NCBI RefSeq assembly: GCF_046630445.1
Contig: NC_092333.1
Coordinates: 355,107,001 to 355,171,000 of the forward strand
Source: Rutidosis leptorrhynchoides
Taxonomy: Eukaryota > Streptophyta > Magnoliopsida > Asterales > Asteraceae
Direction of reading: 5' to 3'
Length of the DNA stretch: 64,000 bases
Part shown: positions 58,803 to 64,000 of the stretch, piece by piece
Position numbering within the stretch: position 1 is the first letter of the stretch
Layout: every line of letters starts with the position of its first letter
Notes under the pieces: generated by a model
What the model was told of the DNA's origin: nothing
Databases searched by the model: none
What the model saw: only the letters and a program-made list of their open reading frames with translations
Program-made: the position numbers and the translations under genes

Positions 58803-61800
58803 ATGCACCGAGCAAGACGTTCACCACCTTTTGTACGTTCACCACCTGTAACTAGATCAAGACATTTAGCGAATATTACCACCGTTGATTTTTCTTTAGA
58901 ATCGTCATCCAGTCGACCAACTACTCCAGTTCAAATTTCCGATAATCCATTTTTTGAACCCGACCTCATAATTGAGAATCCGGAGAATATTCAGGGACGA
59001 TTCGTAGATCCTGAACCACTAAACTTTCCTCCGGAACCACCAATCATTCAAACAGAGATTGTTGAGGAACGAACCATTAAATTAGAATCCTCTAGTGATT
59101 CCGATTCAACAAATTCAATTATGGAGAATCTGGAACCTTTAAGTATGGAAGACCAAATGAGAGCTAAACGCACTGGCCAAGGTCACGCAATTACTCATCC
59201 AGACATTAATTCGCCAGATTATGAAATCAAAGGACAAATTCTACACATGGTGACTAATCAATGCCAATTTAGTGGTGCGCCGAAGGAAGATCCAAATGAA
59301 CATTTACGTACCTTTAATAGGATCTGCACACTATTTAAAATCCGAGAAGTGGAGGATGAACAGATATATCTCATGTTATTTCCCTGGACTTTAAAGGGAG
59401 AAGCCAAAGATTGGTTGGAATCGTTACCTGAAGGGGCGATCGATACATGGGATGTTTTAGTTGACAAATTTCTTAAACAATTCTTTCCGGCATCTAAAGC
59501 CGTAAGACTTCAAGCAGAAATTGTTACGTTCACACAGAAGCCGAATGAAACTCTATATGAGGCGTGGACAAGATTTGGAAAGTTATTAAGAGGATGTCCG
59601 CAACATGGTTTAGACACCTGTCAAATAGTACAAATATTCTACCAAGGATGCGACATCACTACAAGAAAAGACATAGATATAGCAGCTGGTGGTTTTATTA
59701 TGAAGAAAACCGAAACTGATGCTTACAAAATTATTGATAACACTGCTTCCCACTCACACGAGTGGCACCAAGAAAAAGATATCGTTAGATCATCTAAAGC
59801 AGCTAGAGCCGATTCTAGCCATGACTTAGATTCCATTTCCGCAAAGATAGATGCTGTCGAGAGACGAATGGAAAAGATGACTAAAGATATTCACTCAATA
59901 CGAATTAGTTGTGAGCAGTGTAGAGGACCACATTTGACAAAAGATTGTCTCAGTATTGAATTAACAATGGAACAAAGAGAGAATATTTCATACATAAACC
60001 AAAGGCCTGGAAATAATTATCAGAATAATTATCAACCGCCAAGACCGATTTACAATCAAAACCAGAATTATAACAGAAATATTCCATACAACAACCAACA
60101 AGGTCCTAGCAACCAACAAGTATCCAATAATAATTACAATCAGCAAAGACCTAATTTTCAAAACAAACCACCACAACAAACCGATGATAAAAAGCCGAAT
60201 TTAGAAGATATGATGACGAAGCTAGTTGAAACTCAAACGCAGTTTTTCACATCTCAGAAACAAACTAATGAACAAAATACTCAAGCATTTAGAAATCAAC
60301 AAGCTTCTATTCAAAATCTGGAACAAGAAGTAAGTAACCTAGCAAGGTTAATAGGTGAAAGAAAACTGGGAAGTCTACCTAGTGATACAAACGCTAACCC
60401 CCGGAATGAAACAGCTAAAGCTATTACCACAAGAAGTGGTACAACACTTAAACCACCTGAAATACCTGTAACTTCTGATGAAGCTATTCCTACTCCACAA
60501 GAACCACAACCTGATCAAGATAAGGAAAAAGAACCGGTAGTTAAAAAGGTTAATGAAGATAACACAATTAAGGCTAAACCTTATGTTAAACCATACCAAC
60601 CACCACTTCCTTACCCGAGTAAAATGAAGAAAGAGAAACTTGAAGCCGAGCAATCCAAATTCTTGGATATGTTTAAACAGATAAATGTAAATCTTCCTTT
60701 CATTGATGTGATTTCAGGAATGCCTAGATATGCTAAATTCTTGAAAGATCTAATCTCAAATAGAAAGAAAATGGAAGAACTCTCGGCTGTTACCATGAAT
60801 GCTAATTGTTCAGCAGTGCTGTTGAATAAGATACCAGAAAAACTATCTGATCCAGGAAGTTTCACAATTCCATATTTTCTGGGTAGTCTTAGTTCAATAG
60901 AAGCATTAGCAGATTTAGGTGCTAGTATAAATTTAATGCCGTATTCACTATATGCTAAACTAGACCTTGGAGAATTGAAACCAACCAGAATAAGCATACA
61001 ACTAGCCGATAGATCAATAAAATATCCTAGAGGGATAATGGAGAACATGCTAGTTAAAGTTGGTACTTTAGTATTTCCAGTAGATTTTGTTGTTTTAGAC
61101 ATGGAAGAAGATTCTCAAGTTCCTCTCATATTAGGAAGACCATTCTTAAACACGGCTAAAGCAATGATAGACGTGTTCGGTAAGAAATTGACCCTAAGTA
61201 TAGAGGATGAGAGTGTTACCTTTTCAGTTGATAGAGCAATGCAACAACCACAATCTACAGATGATACATGTTATTATATTCAAACTATAGATGCACATGC
61301 AGAATTATTAGAAGAATTTCCAGAATTACAAGGAACAGGAGAATGTTCTTTAGGAGAAGGTAATGAACCAATTGATGAAGCTGAAATGTTAGCTACACTT
61401 ATAGCTAATGGATATGAACCAACAACAGAAAAAATTCAAATGCTAAAAGAAGAAGACAGATATCGATACAAATCATCGATAGAAGAACCTCCGAAATTAG
61501 AGTTAAAGCCACTTCCAAACCATTTGGAATACGCTTATTTACATGGTGAATCTGAATTACCTGTAATAATATCGTCTTCTCTTACTGAAAATGAGAAATC
61601 ACAACTCATTTCTGTGTTGAAAGCTCATAAACCAGCCATTGCATGGAAGATTCATGATATTAAAGGAATAAGTCCTTCGTATTGCACACATAAAATCCTT
61701 ATGGAAGAAGGTCATAAAACATATGTGCAACGCCAACGAAGACTAAATCCTAATATGCAAGATGTAGTTAAGAAAGAGATTATTAAACTGCTAGATGCAG

Positions 61801-64000
61801 GTCTAATTTATCCAATTTCTGATAGTCCATGGGTAAGCCCAGTTCAATGCGTGCCTAAGAAGGGTGGTATGACTGTCATTACAAATGAGAAAAATGAGCT
61901 TATTCCTACTAGGACTGTAACAGGATGGCGTGTGTGTATTGATTATAGAAAATTAAATGACGCCACCAGAAAAGATCACTTTCCCTTACCTTTCATAGAT
62001 CAAATGTTGGAAAGATTAGCCGGAAACAGTTACTATTGTTTTCTAGATGGATTTTCCTGATATTTTCAAATTCCAATAGCACCCGAGGACCAAGAGAAAA
62101 CCACATTCACGTGCCCTTATGGTACTTTTGCTTACAAACGCATGCCATTTGGACTTTGCAACGCCCCTGCAACCTTTCAAAGGTGTATGATGGCAATTTT
62201 TCACGACATGATAGAAGAATGCATGGAAGTTTTCATGGATGACTTTTCAGTCTTCGGTGATACATTTGAATCATGTCTAGTTAATCTAGAACGAATGCTA
62301 ATTAGATGCGAACAATCAAATCTAGTACTTAATTGGGAGAAATGCCATTTCATGGTTAAAGAAGGCATCGTTCTTGGACATAAAATTTCAAAAGAATGAA
62401 TTGAAGTGGATAGAGCTAAAGTAGATGTAATTGCTAAACTTCCACATCCCACCAATGTTAGAGGAGTTAGGAGTTTTCTAGGGCATGCCGGTTTTTACCG
62501 ACGTTTCATAAAAGATTTTTCTAAAATTACCACTCCTATGAATAAACTCCTAGAAAAGGATGCTCCATTCATCTTTTCAGATGAGTGTATCAAATCTTTT
62601 AATATTCTTAAAGAGAAACTCACTAATGCGCCGATCATGATAACACCAAATTGGAATCTACCATTTGAACTAATGTGCGATGCAAGTGATTTTGCAATGG
62701 GAGCCGTTTTAGGACAAAGGATTGAAAAACGATTTCAACCTATATATTATGCTAGTAAGACGTTACAAGGAGCACAAACGAACTATACAACTACTGAAAA
62801 AGAACTCCTTGCTATTGTGTTTGCTTTTGACAAATTTCGATCATATCTCGTTCTAGCAAAAACGGTGGTCTATACCGACCATTCTGCTCTTAGATACCTA
62901 TTTTTGAAACAAGATGCTAAACCAAGATTAATCCGTTGGATCTTACTCTTACAAGAGTTTAATATTGAAATCCCAGATAAAAGAGGAGCAGAAAATCTCG
63001 CCGCTGATCATCTTTCTCGTCTTGAAAATCCCGAATTAGAAGTTCTAAATGAATCGGCCATACAAGACAACTTTCCTGATGAATATCTATTGAAGATAGA
63101 TTGTAAAGAAATTCCATGGTTTGCAGACTATGCAAACTATTTAGCATGTGGATTCCTTGAAAAAGGATTATCATACCAAAGACGAAAGAAATTCTTCAGT
63201 GATATAAAACACTATTTTTGGGAAGATCCACATCTGTTTAAAAGTTGTCCCGATGGAATAATACGCCGATGTGTATTTGGAGATGAAGCTAGTAAAATAT
63301 TAAACCATTGTCACACAGGACCAACAGGAGGGCATTATGGGCCTCAACTAACAGCAAGAAAAGTTTATGATGCTAGATTCTATTGGCCTACAATTTACAA
63401 AGATGCACACCTTCTTTGCAAATCCTGTGATGCTTGTCAAAGGGCCGGAAAAATAAGTCAACGTGATGAAATGCCACAAAATGTCATACAAGTATGTGAA
63501 GTATTTGACATTTGGGGTATTGACTTTATGGGTCCATTTCCAAAATCTCATAATAATCTATATATACTCGTAGCCATTGATTATGTATCTAAATGGGCGG
63601 AAGCACAAGCTCTCCCAACTAACGATGCACGAGTTGTAGTCAACTTTTTAAAACGTCTTTTTGCAAGGTTTGGAACACCAAAAGCTTTAATAAGTGATCG
63701 GGGTACTCATTTCTGTAATAATCAACTTGAGAAAGTTCTTAAAAGATATGGAGTAACTCATAAAATCTCCACCGCATATCATCCATAAACAAGTGGACAA
63801 GTTGAAAATACCAACCGAACTTTAAAACGTATTCTAGAGAAAATCGTAGGATCAAATCCGAAGGAATGGTCCATTAAATTGGAGGATGCACTCTGGGCTT
63901 TTAGAACAGCCTACAAAACTCCAATTGGAACTACACCTTTTAGACTTGTTTATGGAAAAGCATGTCATCTTCCAGTAGAAATTGAACACAAAGCATTTTG
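58803..64000 (+). pseudogene. Element C gag-pol polyprotein (3' end outside window)
   Basis: One frame from MHRARRSPPF to the window edge, broken by TGA (62058-62060), TGA (62397-62399) and TAA (63786-63788). Order: gag core (LFPWTLKGEAKDWL, NETLYEAWTRF), knuckle CEQCRGPHLTKDC (59909-59947), Asn/Gln-rich linker, protease with ALADLGASINLMP (about 60905), and reverse transcriptase (DSPWVSPVQ) with F-M-D-D at 62232-62243. RNase H has [15 protein letters not shown]. Integrase has its zinc finger [10 protein letters not shown] ... CDACQ (63305-63440), Asp residues in DFMGPFP and ISDRGTHF, and the E in GQVEN. It would copy genomic RNA into DNA and integrate it. The first two stops fit Gly codons changed to TGA, the third CAA to TAA. 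Confidence 0.92.

Larger units (their letters stand above)
55419..64000 (+). mobile_element. Element C: Athila-like retrotransposon, 5' part, cut by window edge
   Basis: 5' LTR, primer site, leader and gag-pol through most of integrase are present. LTR ends and gag place it in the same family as A. It inserted into the gag region of D; the left flank is ATAAT, and its partner is outside the window. Confidence 0.9.

Overview
The window is plant nuclear DNA made almost entirely of transposable elements. I found no intact host gene and no RNA gene. The long LTRs that begin TGTGACGACCCG or TGTAACGACCC, the very AT-rich background and the Athila/Tat-type elements suggest a large-genome dicot, most likely an Asteraceae. 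That assignment is inference from LTR style and not from a marker gene.

Left part (1-18747). A minus-strand Ty1/Copia element runs off the left edge (1-2097). It is followed by a 2.9-kb solo Ty3 LTR with a perfect TATGT target duplication (2792-5694). Next is a candidate Helitron (about 5739-9599) carrying an exon-intron copy of an MLO-family membrane protein gene, itself hit by a 5'-truncated LINE with an 11-bp target duplication. Then come a PIF/Harbinger-type non-autonomous element (9870-10583), a Helitron 3' end in LINE-like sequence (about 12575-13238), and a Harbinger transposase pseudogene split by a truncated LTR. A second solo LTR (16628-18600, CCAAG duplication) closes this part.

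Right part (18748-64000) is a deep nest. Element E (plus strand, 3.8-kb LTR) was hit in its gag by element D (Tat-type, minus strand, 471-bp LTR). D was hit by A (Athila-like, minus strand, gag-protease only, GTTTT duplication) and separately by C (Athila-like, plus strand, running off the right edge). A was hit in its 5' LTR by B (plus strand, 16.4 kb, two 2382-bp LTRs, AATAT duplication), the youngest insertion. Every coding region seen carries nonsense codons or frameshifts.

The most interesting signals are regulatory. (1) Short CpG-rich palindromes sit just upstream of LTR TATA boxes and recur in the 5' leaders. Each element has its own palindrome sequence, but the shape is the same. (2) A promoter module of about 400 bp is shared between LTRs that otherwise have different ends and primer types. 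(3) D carries an antisense three-exon gene with its own TATA box. (4) B carries an env-like ORF with a spliced leader exon. (5) Untranslated leader and 3' blocks are conserved among A, B and C. (6) A is a gag-protease element with no reverse transcriptase, related to the full-length C.
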